Shown: in pieces, positions 44,138-53,715 of the stretch
How positions within the stretch are numbered: position 1 is the first letter of the stretch
Layout: every line of letters starts with the position of its first letter
Origin: Paenibacillus dendritiformis
Lineage (GTDB): Bacteria > Bacillota > Bacilli > Paenibacillales > Paenibacillaceae
Length of the DNA: 64,000 nucleotides
NCBI RefSeq assembly: GCF_945605565.1
Contig: NZ_OX216966.1
Span: forward strand, 248,001-312,000
Direction of reading: 5' to 3'
Program-made: the position numbers and the translations under genes
The notes under the pieces: model-generated
What the model saw: the letters and a program-made list of their open reading frames with translations, nothing else
Database searches by the model: none
What the model was told of the DNA's origin: nothing

Positions 44138-45358
44138 ATGAACTCTGACTCCCCCGCCCGATCGGGCGGACTTGTTCTCGACCATCTCTATGTCGCTCAA
44201 GGCAATTCGACCCTCCTGGATGCGCTCCATGTCACGGTGCAGCCGGGCCAATGCCTGGCCGTACAATGCAACCATGTCACAGGCCAGCTCATCATGAATG
44301 TGTTGGCCGGCACGGCTGCCATGTCTACCGGAACGGTGAGCTGGAACGGCCTTCCCCTCCACTCTCCCGAAGCGAAATCCCGCATCAGCTGGATCCGTCA
44401 GGAGGATGCCGTGCATGAACGGTTGACCGTGCGCGAGGCTGTCGGATTGTATATGAAATTATATAATGCATTCGATAAATCAAGACTGGAATCCGTATTG
44501 AAGCTGACCGGACTATGGAACAAGCAGAACGTCCGGCTGGGCAAGTGCACGGAAGCGGAGCAGCGGCGCTTCCAGCTTGCCCGGGCCGCCGCGGTGAAGC
44601 CGGAGCTGATTATCATGGAGGACCCCGAATTCCATCTCGACCTGGAGAGCTGCTTCCTGCTGCGCCAATGGACTCGCGAGCTCTGTCAGGAAGGGATCGC
44701 CTTCTTCATGACCGTGCCTTCGCTGGAGAGCGCGCTGACGCTGACGGACACCGTCCTGCGCTGGACGCCGGCCGGCTTCAAGGAGGTCATCCTCGACGAA
44801 GACGGCTCCAGCCAAGCGGCGGAAGGAACGGCCGTCCTGCCTCAGGAAGCGGCGGACGACCGCTCCTCCGCCGAAGCAGCACCGAGCGCGGCCAAGAAGC
44901 AAGCGGACGGCTCCCTGGCTTCCGAATCGGATACCGCTGCCGGCGGTTCGCCTTCAACGGCAGATGCTGCGGACGGAGCCGGCACGCCGCCCGGCAGCCA
45001 GCGACACTATCCGCAAATTGTCTTCGACAAAGTGCCGGCACGCGTAGAGGATAAAATTGTGCTCATCGATCCGTTGGAGATGATCTATATCGAGAGCCAG
45101 GACGGAGTGGCTCATCTCCATGTCCAATCCGGCGAATATCCGTGCTCCATGACGCTGCAGGATCTGGAGCAGAAATTAAAGCCGTTCGGCTTTTTCCGCT
45201 GCCATCGTTCGTATCTGGTCAATCTGCAGCGCGTGCGCGAAGTCATCATCTGGTCACGCAACAGCTACAGCCTTGTGCTGGACGATGAGAAGAAGAGCAC
45301 GGTGCCGCTCTCGAAGACCAAATATGAGGATATGAAGGCGATTATGGGCATTTCGTAA
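44138..45358 (+). CDS. LytTR regulator with a degenerate ABC-ATPase domain
   Basis: A 406-residue fusion. Residues about 10-220 follow an ABC ATPase fold, but the P-loop is lost (QCNHVTGQ in place of GxxGxGKST), the signature reads KCTEAEQRRFQLARA, and Walker B is IIMEDPEFHLD. ATP hydrolysis is therefore unlikely. A 70-residue Ala/Ser/Asp linker follows, then a LytTR DNA-binding domain (about 300-400; MIYIESQDGVAHLHVQ, FFRCHRSYLVNLQRV). It probably regulates the ABC exporter genes 190 bp downstream. ATG 44138 has AAAAGG 10 nt upstream. The ABC-like half may dock onto the exporter or sense nucleotide. Confidence 0.85.
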   Translation: MNSDSPARSGGLVLDHLYVAQGNSTLLDALHVTVQPGQCLAVQCNHVTGQLIMNVLAGTAAMSTGTVSWNGLPLHSPEAKSRISWIRQEDAVHERLTVREAVGLYMKLYNAFDKSRLESVLKLTGLWNKQNVRLGKCTEAEQRRFQLARAAAVKPELIIMEDPEFHLDLESCFLLRQWTRELCQEGIAFFMTVPSLESALTLTDTVLRWTPAGFKEVILDEDGSSQAAEGTAVLPQEAADDRSSAEAAPSAAKKQADGSLASESDTAAGGSPSTADAADGAGTPPGSQRHYPQIVFDKVPARVEDKIVLIDPLEMIYIESQDGVAHLHVQSGEYPCSMTLQDLEQKLKPFGFFRCHRSYLVNLQRVREVIIWSRNSYSLVLDDEKKSTVPLSKTKYEDMKAIMGIS

Positions 45359-45549
45359 CGAGCAAACGGCGCGTGTCAGCCGGGTACATCGGTTCATTCA
45401 GCGCTCGTTCCGTTGCGTTCATCCCCTGAGGTGCGCTTCTCGCCGAACATTTGCAGCAGCCCCCTCCCTCCCGAGATATGATGAGGTCAACCAATTGAAC
45501 TCGTTCATCTCTGATTGACCCATCAACTACCTAATGGGAGGAAAGCACT

Positions 45550-46404
45550 ATGGAACCTATTATCGAAGCCCGCGCGCTGACCAAAATGTTCGCCAACCAA
45601 TCCGCGCTGCGGTCGCTCGACTTCGCCGTGTACAGAGGAGAGACATTCGGCTTTCTCGGTCCCAGCGGCTCCGGCAAGACGACCACGATTAAAATATTGA
45701 CCGCTCAACTGTTGCCTACATCCGGGACAGCGCGCGTATTCGGGCAGGATGTCGCCCGTATGACGGAAGCGGAGCGCTACCAACATTTGTCCCGCATCGG
45801 CATCCTGACCGACAACAGCACGCTGTACGACCGGCTGTCGGTGCAGGACAATCTGGAAATGTTCTGCAAGCTGTACCAGGTGCCCGCCAACAGAGTGCCG
45901 GAAGCACTGGAACAGGTCAATCTGGCGAACGAACGGCACACCATCGTCAAAAACCTGTCCAAAGGAATGAAACAGCGCGTCACGCTGGCCCGGGCCCTGC
46001 TTCATCGGCCGGAGATTCTGTTCCTGGATGAGCCGACGTCGGCGCTCGATCCGGGGAGCACCCGCCGCATTCATGAATCGTTGAAGGAATTGAATCGCGC
46101 TGGGACGACCATCTTTCTCTCCACGCACGATATGGAAGAAGCAGAGACGCTCTGCGATCGGATCGCTTTCCTGCACCAGGGGCGCATCAGCGCCATGGAT
46201 ACGCCGCAGCTGCTTCGCCGCCGCTATGCGGACGCCACGATTACGGTCACGACCACGGACGGGTCATACCAGGTGGCCTGCGATGAGGAAGGCGCGCGCC
46301 GCGTCTCTGAGTCGATGACATCCGGGAAGCTGGTGTCCATTCACTCCAATGAACCGTCGTTAAGCGATATTTTTATAAAAGTTACTGGGGGAGCCGTATT
46401 ATGA
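45550..46404 (+). CDS. ABC exporter ATPase
   Basis: A 284-residue ATPase of the drug/bacteriocin ABC-2 class: Walker A GPSGSGKTT, NLSKGMKQRVTLARA signature, LFLDEPTSALDP, and the switch His in LSTHDMEEAE, with a C-terminal extension to 284. It overlaps the permease gene by 4 nt (ATGA) and forms one transporter with it. ATG 45550 follows GGGAGGAAAG. Likely controlled by the LytTR/ABC-like protein just upstream. The substrate is unknown. Confidence 0.92.
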   Translation: MEPIIEARALTKMFANQSALRSLDFAVYRGETFGFLGPSGSGKTTTIKILTAQLLPTSGTARVFGQDVARMTEAERYQHLSRIGILTDNSTLYDRLSVQDNLEMFCKLYQVPANRVPEALEQVNLANERHTIVKNLSKGMKQRVTLARALLHRPEILFLDEPTSALDPGSTRRIHESLKELNRAGTTIFLSTHDMEEAETLCDRIAFLHQGRISAMDTPQLLRRRYADATITVTTTDGSYQVACDEEGARRVSESMTSGKLVSIHSNEPSLSDIFIKVTGGAVL

Positions 46405-47111
46405 CTTACGCATGGAAACGAATCTCGGCGATTGTCGAGAAAGAATGGAAGGATTGCTTCCGCAATCCCGTTCTGTTAAGCACGGCCGTTTTGCCGATTA
46501 TATTCGCCTTTCTGTTCCGCGGCCGGGAGGAAGTGGGGACCAGCCTGCCGTCGATGCCAATCAATATGGCGCTGACGATGACAGGGGCCTTCGTGCTCGC
46601 GATGATGGTTGCCGAGGAGAAAGAAAAACATACGTTGCGGGTGCTGATGCTCTCGCCGGCCAGACCGTTCGAGGTGCTGATTGGCAAGAGCGTCATCGCT
46701 GCTTTAATGACGGTGGCAGCCATTATTTTGACCCTATTGATCGCGGATACGCCCGCCCTGTCTCCGCTTGCCCTTATCATTCTGCTTGTTCCAAGCATCG
46801 TGATGTATTTGGCGATCGGCACGCTGATCGGCTTGCTGTCCCGCACGTCGACGGAGACTTCCTTCCTCGGCATGCCGCTGCTCCTTCTCTTCCTGATGGG
46901 GCCCATGTTCGGCTCGCTGCTGAACCATCCGGCGGTCGACTTGATGATCAGCTATCTGCCGACGGAGCAGCTCTCCCTGGCTTGCTTCAAGCTGTGGAAC
47001 GGCGGGACGCTGGCCGACGCGCTGCCGCATGCCGGCATCATCGTCGTCTGGATGGCCGCCTGCCTGCTCCTGTGCTACACGACGTACCGCGCAAAGCGGT
47101 ATGACGCGTAG
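46401..47111 (+). CDS. ABC-2 type exporter permease
   Basis: A 236-residue membrane protein with six helices of the ABC-2 type: KEWKDCFRNPVLLSTAVLPIIFAFLF, then EEKEKHTLRVLMLSP(AR)PFEVL, typical of the cytosolic loop near the ATPase. Partner of the ATPase with a 4-nt overlap. The set (regulator, ATPase, permease) resembles peptide or antibiotic efflux units. Confidence 0.9.
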   Translation: MTYAWKRISAIVEKEWKDCFRNPVLLSTAVLPIIFAFLFRGREEVGTSLPSMPINMALTMTGAFVLAMMVAEEKEKHTLRVLMLSPARPFEVLIGKSVIAALMTVAAIILTLLIADTPALSPLALIILLVPSIVMYLAIGTLIGLLSRTSTETSFLGMPLLLLFLMGPMFGSLLNHPAVDLMISYLPTEQLSLACFKLWNGGTLADALPHAGIIVVWMAACLLLCYTTYRAKRYDA

Positions 47112-47553
47112 GCGAGCGAGAGCACGCGCCACATCTCTCGGCAAGAGGAGCTATTTCCCGAGAAATAAAGACAGCATTCGGCGGCGGCTCGACAGCCGTT
47201 CCCAAGAGGCAACAAAAAAGGATATATGCCGCCCTGTTCCGGCCTGCCGGCTTGCTTCCGCAGGCTGGCTTCGCGTTGTCCTGCCAAGCGGATGCTCCCT
47301 TGCGATATCCAGCGCAAGACCGCTTCCGGCGGCGGGAAAGCCCGGATTGCGCTCCGATATGCGGAATAATTTTGGATTGCGCCCCGTGTCAAAAACTTGT
47401 ATCGTAGCATCATCCCGATGAACGTTGCGGGACATGGCTTTATCTTCAGAACGGTCATTGAACGGCCCATTCCCGTCCTTTCCATCCGTTGTCCCGGTTG
47501 GGAGGGACGCAAGGCCGTTATTACGATAAAAAACGCCTAGAAAGGAGCTGCAC
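47112..47553. other. Intergenic region, likely promoter of the Fsr-like gene
   Basis: Non-coding. A weak sigma-A-like pair TTGCGC-17-TATCGT lies near 47376-47405. Nothing else recognised. Confidence 0.35.
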
Positions 47554-48816
47554 ATGAACAGCAAACCGATAGCCGCCTCGCGCCCTGCGCCCGATCTGCT
47601 CAAGCAGGCAAGCCCGCAGCAGGATACGGTCTTCCGCATTCTGCTGGCCATCAGCTTCGTCCATCTGTTCAATGATTCGATTCAAGCCGTTATTCCCGCG
47701 ATTTTTCCGATATTGAAGGATACGATGCGGCTCTCGTACGGACAGATCGGCTGGATCGCCTTCGCGATCAACTTCACCGCTTCGATTATGCAGCCGGTTG
47801 TCGGCTATGCGGCCGATCGGCGGCCGACGCCGGCGCTGCTGCCCATCGGCATGACGTTCACGTTCTTCGGTGTGCTGCTCTTGGCGCTGGCGCCGAATTA
47901 CGGGCTGGTTCTGCTGGCCGTCATCCTCGTCGGACTCGGCTCGGCCGCCTTCCATCCCGAAGGAATGCGCGTTGCCCATATGGCCGCCGGACATCGCAAA
48001 GGCCTTGCCCAATCTATTTTTCAGGTGGGCGGCAACACCGGGCAATCCCTTGCCCCGATGCTGACCAAGTGGGTATTTATCCCCTTCGGTCAGATAGGAG
48101 CGCTCGGCTTCACCTTCATCGCGGGGGCCGGCATCGCCGTGCAGATGTACATCGCACGCTGGTACCGCGGCATGCTCGACGCCGGATACACCTTCGCGAA
48201 GCGCCATCAGCAGCGCAAGATGGACCCGGCAAGGCGCAAAAGCATTACCTGGGCGACCCTGATTCTCGTCGTGATCGTCTTCGTCCGTTCCTGGTACGGG
48301 GCAGCCATCGGCAGCTATTACGCATTCTATTTAATGGAAGACTATAAGCTTACGTTGGATCAGGCCCAATTGTATATCTTTCTGTTCCTGGGAGCAGGTG
48401 CGGTAGGCACCTTCTTCGGCGGGCCGCTGGCGGATCGGTTCGGCCGCCGCAATCTCATATTGGCCTCGATGCTCGGCACCGCGCCCCTGGCGCTGCTGCT
48501 GCCGTTCGTCAATCTGTTCTGGGCCGGGGTGCTGCTGGCCCTTACGGGCTTCATCCTGCTCTCCAGCTTCTCGGTGACCGTCATCTACGCGCAGCTCCTC
48601 CATCCGGGCAATATCGGCACGGTCTCCGGTCTTATCACCGGGTTCGCCTTCGGCATGGGCGGAGTCGGGGCCTTGGCGCTCGGCTACTTCATCGACGGCT
48701 TCGGCATTAGCCAGATTATGATCATCTGCGGCTTCCTGCCGCTCCTGGGCGTTCTCGCTCTGCTGCTGCCCAAGGATCGCACGCTGAATGAATGGGCGCA
48801 AGATGCCGAAGCATAA
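47554..48816 (+). CDS. MFS exporter, fosmidomycin resistance (Fsr) family
   Basis: A 420-residue, 12-helix major facilitator. SFVHLFNDSIQAVIPAIFPILKD near the start and GSAAFHPEGMRVAHMAAG mid-protein are Fsr-family signatures. Fsr proteins export fosmidomycin and related small anions or drugs. ATG 47554 follows AAAGGAG. Stands alone; a long perfect inverted repeat follows the gene. Confidence 0.9.
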   Translation: MNSKPIAASRPAPDLLKQASPQQDTVFRILLAISFVHLFNDSIQAVIPAIFPILKDTMRLSYGQIGWIAFAINFTASIMQPVVGYAADRRPTPALLPIGMTFTFFGVLLLALAPNYGLVLLAVILVGLGSAAFHPEGMRVAHMAAGHRKGLAQSIFQVGGNTGQSLAPMLTKWVFIPFGQIGALGFTFIAGAGIAVQMYIARWYRGMLDAGYTFAKRHQQRKMDPARRKSITWATLILVVIVFVRSWYGAAIGSYYAFYLMEDYKLTLDQAQLYIFLFLGAGAVGTFFGGPLADRFGRRNLILASMLGTAPLALLLPFVNLFWAGVLLALTGFILLSSFSVTVIYAQLLHPGNIGTVSGLITGFAFGMGGVGALALGYFIDGFGISQIMIICGFLPLLGVLALLLPKDRTLNEWAQDAEA

Positions 48817-48825
48817 TGTACCGAC

Positions 48826-48875
48826 AGCACCGCAATTTCGCCGTGGCCACCGCCGCTGCTCCGGATTGCGGTGCT
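48826..48875. terminator. Perfect inverted repeat after the Fsr-like gene
   Basis: AGCACCGCAAT-N28-ATTGCGGTGCT, 10 bp after the stop. No T-run; may be a factor-dependent terminator or mRNA-stabilising hairpin. Confidence 0.45.
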
Positions 48876-49169
48876 TCACCGTTTGGACACATTTGTCCGA
48901 GCTTCCCCTCTTTACACTTGCTCCTCGCGCTCACTAGATCTACAATATGATGAGCTTGCAAATCGTTGCTTGCATACGCCGAGCGGCAGCATCTCGTATC
49001 AGACCCGTGAACGAACCCGCTATCCCGGCATGTCCCGCAGTTGGATGAGGAGCTTGTGGAATCCGCCCCGATTCGCCAGCCATCAAGACAATCACATGTA
49101 ACCGTGGAGATACGGATCACATATCCATCGTTCTAGACAACATAAGAAAATACTTGGAGGTGATGGAGG
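48876..49169. other. Intergenic region before the TPR gene
   Basis: About 290 bp with no recognised gene or RNA element apart from the GGAGGTGATGG ribosome site just before 49170. Confidence 0.35.
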
Positions 49170-50162
49170 ATGACGCGGAATGCGCATCAAGAGCCGGTTC
49201 AGGACACGCCAGACACCGAACCATGTCCTCCGGCAGCGCAGGAGCAGACCCCGGCGGCAGACGAATCGAATTCGGCCTGCGGCAGGGAAGAGTACGATCA
49301 ACATACGATTCGATATTTGCAGCAGGCCATCCAGCGCATCAACCAGCTTTACCAGAAGCAGAAGTATCAGGAAGCGCTGCGGGAAGCCATGCAGCTGCAG
49401 TTGGAATACCCGGAGCATCCAACCATTATGTCGCTGGCTGCCGTCGTTCATAAGCCCGTCGATCCGGACAAAGCTCTCGATTGGGCGGGAGAAGCGCTGC
49501 GGCGGGATATTCATCAGCCGGACGCCTGGCGGGTGCGGATGGGCATCTATTATGACCGGGGAGAATGGGTTGCCTTCGAAACGGCAGCGAGGCAGCTGAT
49601 CGCGATGGCGCCGGACGATCCGACGCCGCATCTGCTGCTCGCGCAGCACCAGATGCGCAAAGGCGCGCTGGAGCAGGCCGTCCTCTCGCTGGAGCGGTGC
49701 ATCGATATCGAGCCGGCCGGACTCGCTTACGCCACATACAGCTATGTACTGGCGCAGCTGGAACGGACGGCGGAGTCGAAGGAAGCCGAACGCCAGGCAT
49801 TGGCGATGGAAGAGGAGCATGCGTACACGCTGATGCAGCTCGCCTGGGCAGCCGACCAGCGCGGGGAGAAGAACCATTCGCTTCGCCTGATGGAGAAGGC
49901 GGTCCGCCTGGATCCGGACGATTCCCAAGTCCGTGAGGAGTATATGGATACGCTGCAGAAGGCCAACCTGGCCTTTCGCCTCGTCTGGCTGCCGGCCCAG
50001 TGGTTCCAGAAGCTGAACCCGTGGATATTGTTTGTGATTTGGGTCTTATTTGCTTATCTTAAACCGGTACTGCTCGTTGCCTTTGTCCTGCTTCATGTGT
50101 CGACACATTGGATTAGCCGGTGGTATGTCAATTGGAAAGTATACGGGCGGCCTTGGGCATAA
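49170..50162 (+). CDS. TPR-repeat membrane protein
   Basis: A 330-residue protein. An acidic, Pro/Gln-rich N-terminus (1-45) is followed by TPR-like helical pairs (about 50-265; YLQQAIQRINQLYQKQKYQEALREA, DAWRVRMGIYYDRGEWVAFETAARQLI, LAWAADQRGEKNHSLRLMEKAVRLDPDD). Two hydrophobic C-terminal helices (about 285-315) anchor it to the membrane with the repeats in the cytoplasm. It is probably a scaffold; the partner is unknown. ATG 49170 follows GGAGGTGATGG. Confidence 0.82.
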   Translation: MTRNAHQEPVQDTPDTEPCPPAAQEQTPAADESNSACGREEYDQHTIRYLQQAIQRINQLYQKQKYQEALREAMQLQLEYPEHPTIMSLAAVVHKPVDPDKALDWAGEALRRDIHQPDAWRVRMGIYYDRGEWVAFETAARQLIAMAPDDPTPHLLLAQHQMRKGALEQAVLSLERCIDIEPAGLAYATYSYVLAQLERTAESKEAERQALAMEEEHAYTLMQLAWAADQRGEKNHSLRLMEKAVRLDPDDSQVREEYMDTLQKANLAFRLVWLPAQWFQKLNPWILFVIWVLFAYLKPVLLVAFVLLHVSTHWISRWYVNWKVYGRPWA

Positions 50163-50216
50163 TACCTTGGGCCGCTTCGCGTATGTACGGCTGCCAATTC
50201 CTTCTCCTTGTTCCGC

Positions 50217-50645
50217 TCAGCCGAGCGCCGTCATAATCACTCCGACGGTAATCAGCAGCACGCCCAGGCTGGCGACAAGCGACAAGCGCTCCCCCAGGAA
50301 CAGAAAAGCAAGCCCCACGGCCAACACGACGCTGAGCTTGTCGACCGGCGCCACCTTCGACACTTCCCCTTTCTGAATCGCAATGAAGTAGAACAGCCAT
50401 GACAGCGCACCCGCTACCCCGCTCAGCACGATATAGAGCAGCGCCTTCCGGTTGGCTAGAACCTCCCCCACCTGTGTCAGCTTGCCCTGAATGGCCAGCA
50501 CGCCCAACAGGAACACGGCCATAATGACCGCCCGTACGGCGGTGGCGGTATCCGGATCGACATTCTTCATGCCAAGCTTGCCGAAGAGCGAGACGAGCGC
50601 CGCCATCGCGGCGGACAGCAGGGCGAACCATAACCAGCTTCCCAT
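50217..50645 (-). CDS. EamA-domain DMT transporter, single-domain
   Basis: A 142-residue membrane protein with five helices that equals one EamA half (YhgB/PagO-like), so it is likely to work as a dimer. Final motif ALSWLFYFIAIQKGEVSKVAPVDKLSVVLAVGLAFLFLGE is typical. It transports an unknown metabolite. Strong Shine-Dalgarno (AAGGGGGGGG) before ATG 50645. Divergent from ktrB. Confidence 0.87.
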   Translation of the reverse strand: MGSWLWFALLSAAMAALVSLFGKLGMKNVDPDTATAVRAVIMAVFLLGVLAIQGKLTQVGEVLANRKALLYIVLSGVAGALSWLFYFIAIQKGEVSKVAPVDKLSVVLAVGLAFLFLGERLSLVASLGVLLITVGVIMTALG

Positions 50646-50779
50646 TATTCCCCCCCCTTTTTCTAAAACATATCAGCACATCGTCCATTATACGGCAAAA
50701 TGCGTCAGCCTTCCGCCGGCAAAAGCTTGCATTCCATTCCACAGAAGAGGAAAATGTTCAGTAAATCAGGGAACGCTTG

Positions 50780-50808
50780 TTTACAACGGGAGCGGAGAAC
50801 GATATACT
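50780..50808 (+). promoter_or_regulatory. Sigma-A promoter of ktrB
   Basis: TTTACA (50780-50785), 17 bp, TATACT (50803-50808), about 95 bp before the start codon. Confidence 0.65.
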
Positions 50809-50901
50809 AGTCTTCGTTTTAATTTCCAATCCGATTCGGCGCCGTACTGGCGTCATTACGCTCATTATTTTTTCGTTATGGACCAAAAGGAGACCTTCTG
50901 T

Positions 50902-52239
50902 ATGACCCTGTTGAAAAAAAGAACGCTGCACTGGACGCCCGCCCGCGTGCTGGTGACGGGTTTTCTCTTTATTATTTCAATCGGAACCCTGCTGCTGAAG
51001 CTGCCTGTCTCGCTGGCGCCGGGTCATTCCATTTCCTTCGTGGACGCCTTATTTACAGCGACTTCCGCCGTCTGCGTAACCGGGCTGGTCGTCGTCGATG
51101 TCGGCACGACCTTTTCTCCCTTTGGGCAGGGAGTCATTATTTCCCTCGTCCAGATCGGGGGCATCGGCTTCATGTCGGTGGCCCTTCTGTTCTATCTCAT
51201 GCTGGGCAAAAAAATATCGCTCCGCGAACGCCTGATCCTGCAGGAGTCGATCAACGCCAACAGCATGGAAGGGATTGTGCGCACGATTCGGCGGGTCATC
51301 ATCTTCGTCGTCATCATCCAATCGTCGGCCACCGTCGTACTGACGCTGCATTGGGGACAGACGATGCCGCTCGGCCAATCGTTCACGTATAGTCTTTTCC
51401 ATTCGATATCCCTGTTCAACAATGCGGGCTTCGACCTGTTCGGCGACAGCTTCCAGCAGTTCGCAGAGGATGGCGTGACCAATCTCGTCGCCTTCTTCCT
51501 GGTCATCGCGGGCGGTCTCGGCTTCATCGTGCTGGCGGAGCTGTATGACTACCCGAAGAAGCGGCGGCTCTCTCTGCACTCCAAGGTCGTCCTGTCGATG
51601 ACGGCGCTTCTCGTCGTGGGCGGCGCGGTGCTGCTCTTCATCTTCGAATTCTCGAACAGCTATACGCTCGGATCGATGAGCTGGGAAGGCAAGATCTACG
51701 CTTCCTTCTTCCAGTCGGTCTCGACCCGTTCCTCGGGCACCGTAACGCTGGATGTGGCGGATATGCGCCAGGTGACGCAGTTTTTCCTGATTATGCTCAT
51801 GTTCGTCGGCGCTTCGCCCGGCTCTGCGGGCGGCGGTATTAAGACGACGACGTTCGCGATTCTGATGGCGGCCGTCTATGCGATGCTGAAGGGACGCGAG
51901 GATGCCGTGCTGTTCCGCCACCGCCTGCCGAAGGATCTGATCATCAAGGCGCTGACCGTGATTTTCCTGGCGCTGTTCATGGTGCTGTCGGTCTCGATGC
52001 TGCTGGCGGTCACTGAGGATGTGCCGTTCATCAGCATTCTGTTCGATACCGTATCGGCCGTAGCGACGGTAGGCATGTCGATGGGACTGACCCCCGAGCT
52101 GTCTCCCTTCGGGAAGCTCGTCATCGCCATGACGATGTTCATCGGCAGAATCGGGCCGATGACGCTCGCCTACGCGCTCGGCAACCGCCGGGAGCAATCG
52201 CTCTATCGCTACCCGGAAGGGAAAATCATGATTGGATAA
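50902..52239 (+). CDS. ktrB: Potassium uptake channel subunit, KtrB/TrkH family
   Basis: A 445-residue K+ translocating subunit with four M1-P-M2 repeats. P-loops carry TSAVCVTGLV, NNAGFDLFG, STRSSGTVTLDV and SAVATVGMSMGL, each with the selectivity Gly, and the third region has the SPGSAGGGIKTTTF gating loop. It needs a KtrA/KtrC-type RCK ring, which is not encoded nearby. ATG 50902 lies 10 nt after AAGGAGACC. Own promoter and terminator. No c-di-AMP (ydaO) riboswitch was found in its 120-nt leader. Confidence 0.93.
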   Translation: MTLLKKRTLHWTPARVLVTGFLFIISIGTLLLKLPVSLAPGHSISFVDALFTATSAVCVTGLVVVDVGTTFSPFGQGVIISLVQIGGIGFMSVALLFYLMLGKKISLRERLILQESINANSMEGIVRTIRRVIIFVVIIQSSATVVLTLHWGQTMPLGQSFTYSLFHSISLFNNAGFDLFGDSFQQFAEDGVTNLVAFFLVIAGGLGFIVLAELYDYPKKRRLSLHSKVVLSMTALLVVGGAVLLFIFEFSNSYTLGSMSWEGKIYASFFQSVSTRSSGTVTLDVADMRQVTQFFLIMLMFVGASPGSAGGGIKTTTFAILMAAVYAMLKGREDAVLFRHRLPKDLIIKALTVIFLALFMVLSVSMLLAVTEDVPFISILFDTVSAVATVGMSMGLTPELSPFGKLVIAMTMFIGRIGPMTLAYALGNRREQSLYRYPEGKIMIG

Positions 52240-52242
52240 CAA

Positions 52243-52285
52243 CAACCCCCGCTGCCATAAGGGCGCAGCGGGGGTTAGTTTTTTT
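52243..52285 (+). terminator. Terminator between ktrB and the NCS2 permease
   Basis: AACCCCCGCTGC-N10-GCAGCGGGGGTT followed by AGTTTTTTT on the plus strand. The stem may also serve the convergent permease gene. Confidence 0.92.
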
Positions 52286-52302
52286 CTGAATCCTGTCAAT
52301 GG

Positions 52303-53649
52303 CTATGCCGCCGTATCCGTTGGCGCTTCCTTCGCGGAAGCGGCGCGCCCGCCCGGAATGATCAGGTTCAGCACGAGCGCAGCAATAGCGCCTACGGTAA
52401 TGCCGGAGGATAAAATATAGACGGCGAAGTCAGGCAGACCGACCAGCGCGTCCTTCGGCAGCACCGTCACGGCCATCGTCAGCAGGACCGGTACCCCGAT
52501 AATCATCATCGCGCGTTCATCGAGGTCAATCAGTTGGATGACCTTGAGGCCGTTCACGACAATGGCTACGCAGACGACGCCGAAAATGCCGTTGATGACC
52601 GGCTCCGGAATGCAGGTGATCGCCGTAGACAGCTTCGGCACGAGGCCGAGCAGGAGCAGGATGAAGCCACCCGCCATAATCGCCATGCGGCTGCCTACTC
52701 CCGTCACCGCGATCAGGCCGGCGTTCGAGGAGTAACCGGTCATCGGCGTGCCTCCGAACAGGGCGCCGGCGAAGCAGCCGAGTCCCTCGCCGGCGGCAGC
52801 GCGGTTCAAGCGCTCGTCCGTCAGCTCTTTGCCGGTAACTTGGGAGATGACGAACCAGGTTCCGGTCGTCTCGATCAGAATAATGAAATAGACGAAGACC
52901 ATCGTCAAGATAGCGCTTATGTCGAAGACCGGAGCTCCGAACGGGAAGAAGCTCGGAATCGCCAGCAATTCCGCCTCAGCGACCGGGGTGAAGTCGACCG
53001 TACCGAAGAACGAAGCGGTAATCGTGCCGACCACGATCGCGACGATAACGGAAATCAGGCGCGACACCGTGCCCAGCCCCTTCGAACGGCGGCCGAGCAG
53101 CATGCAGATAATAAGCGCGCCCGCGGAGACGGCGGCAATCAGCACATTCGTCCACAGATCGCCTTCCGCCCTATAAATATTGCTCATGCCGACCGGCATA
53201 AGCGAAATACCGACAATGAGAATAACCGTACCGCCGACCAGCGGAGGAATGACGCGGCGAACCGCCTTGGCGAACCATTTCAACGGCATGCCCAGCAGGG
53301 CAATAAGCAGTGCCCCGGGAATCAGGCTTCCGGTCATCGCGCCGAGCCCCAGCTTGCTGCCTATCGCGCCCATAGCCCCGATAGGCACATAAGACGGTCC
53401 CTGAACGACAGGCAGACGGAGCCCGAAGCCGGTCTGGATCAAGGTCGCGATGCCTGTTCCCAGAAAGCACATTTGAATAAAAAAGGAAGTGTCCGACGCA
53501 CTGAGACTGAGCAGACCGGCGATAACGATTGGTGCAATGTACAAATCCATAGCCAATACATGCTGCAAGCCCAAAATAAAAGCCTTCCCGACGCCGATCT
53601 TATCATCCACTCCAACGATAAGGTTGTTCGACTTGGTTGACGGTTCCAT
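52303..53649 (-). CDS. NCS2 (uracil-xanthine) family permease, probable purine importer
   Basis: A 448-residue, 14-helix nucleobase:cation symporter. LGLQHVLAMDLYIAPIVIAG (helix 1 QH motif) and the NAT signature region GYSSNAGLIAVTGVGSR are visible. The residue before the signature Asn is Ser here, while xanthine/urate carriers usually have Gln and uracil carriers Glu, so specificity is uncertain. ATG 53649 follows GGGAGG. Its promoter carries a PurBox pair, which argues for purine transport. Divergent from the Rieske oxygenase gene. Confidence 0.9.
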   Translation of the reverse strand: MEPSTKSNNLIVGVDDKIGVGKAFILGLQHVLAMDLYIAPIVIAGLLSLSASDTSFFIQMCFLGTGIATLIQTGFGLRLPVVQGPSYVPIGAMGAIGSKLGLGAMTGSLIPGALLIALLGMPLKWFAKAVRRVIPPLVGGTVILIVGISLMPVGMSNIYRAEGDLWTNVLIAAVSAGALIICMLLGRRSKGLGTVSRLISVIVAIVVGTITASFFGTVDFTPVAEAELLAIPSFFPFGAPVFDISAILTMVFVYFIILIETTGTWFVISQVTGKELTDERLNRAAAGEGLGCFAGALFGGTPMTGYSSNAGLIAVTGVGSRMAIMAGGFILLLLGLVPKLSTAITCIPEPVINGIFGVVCVAIVVNGLKVIQLIDLDERAMMIIGVPVLLTMAVTVLPKDALVGLPDFAVYILSSGITVGAIAALVLNLIIPGGRAASAKEAPTDTAA

Positions 53650-53692
53650 AAGTGTACTGTTCCTCCCATTGCGGTTCGAATGTAGTCCTTGA

Positions 53693-53708
53693 TGTGATCT
53701 AGCTCACA
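53693..53708 (-). promoter_or_regulatory. TGTGA-N6-TCACA palindrome just after the permease start point
   Basis: TGTGATCTAGCTCACA (top strand) is a perfect CRP/Fnr-type site lying at about +2 to +17 of the predicted permease transcript. This place suits repression rather than activation. Confidence 0.6.
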
Positions 53709-53715
53709 ACTCCAG

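Noticed and set aside
50700..50901. c-di-AMP (ydaO) riboswitch before ktrB
   Set aside because: The leader is short and shows no conserved ydaO elements.
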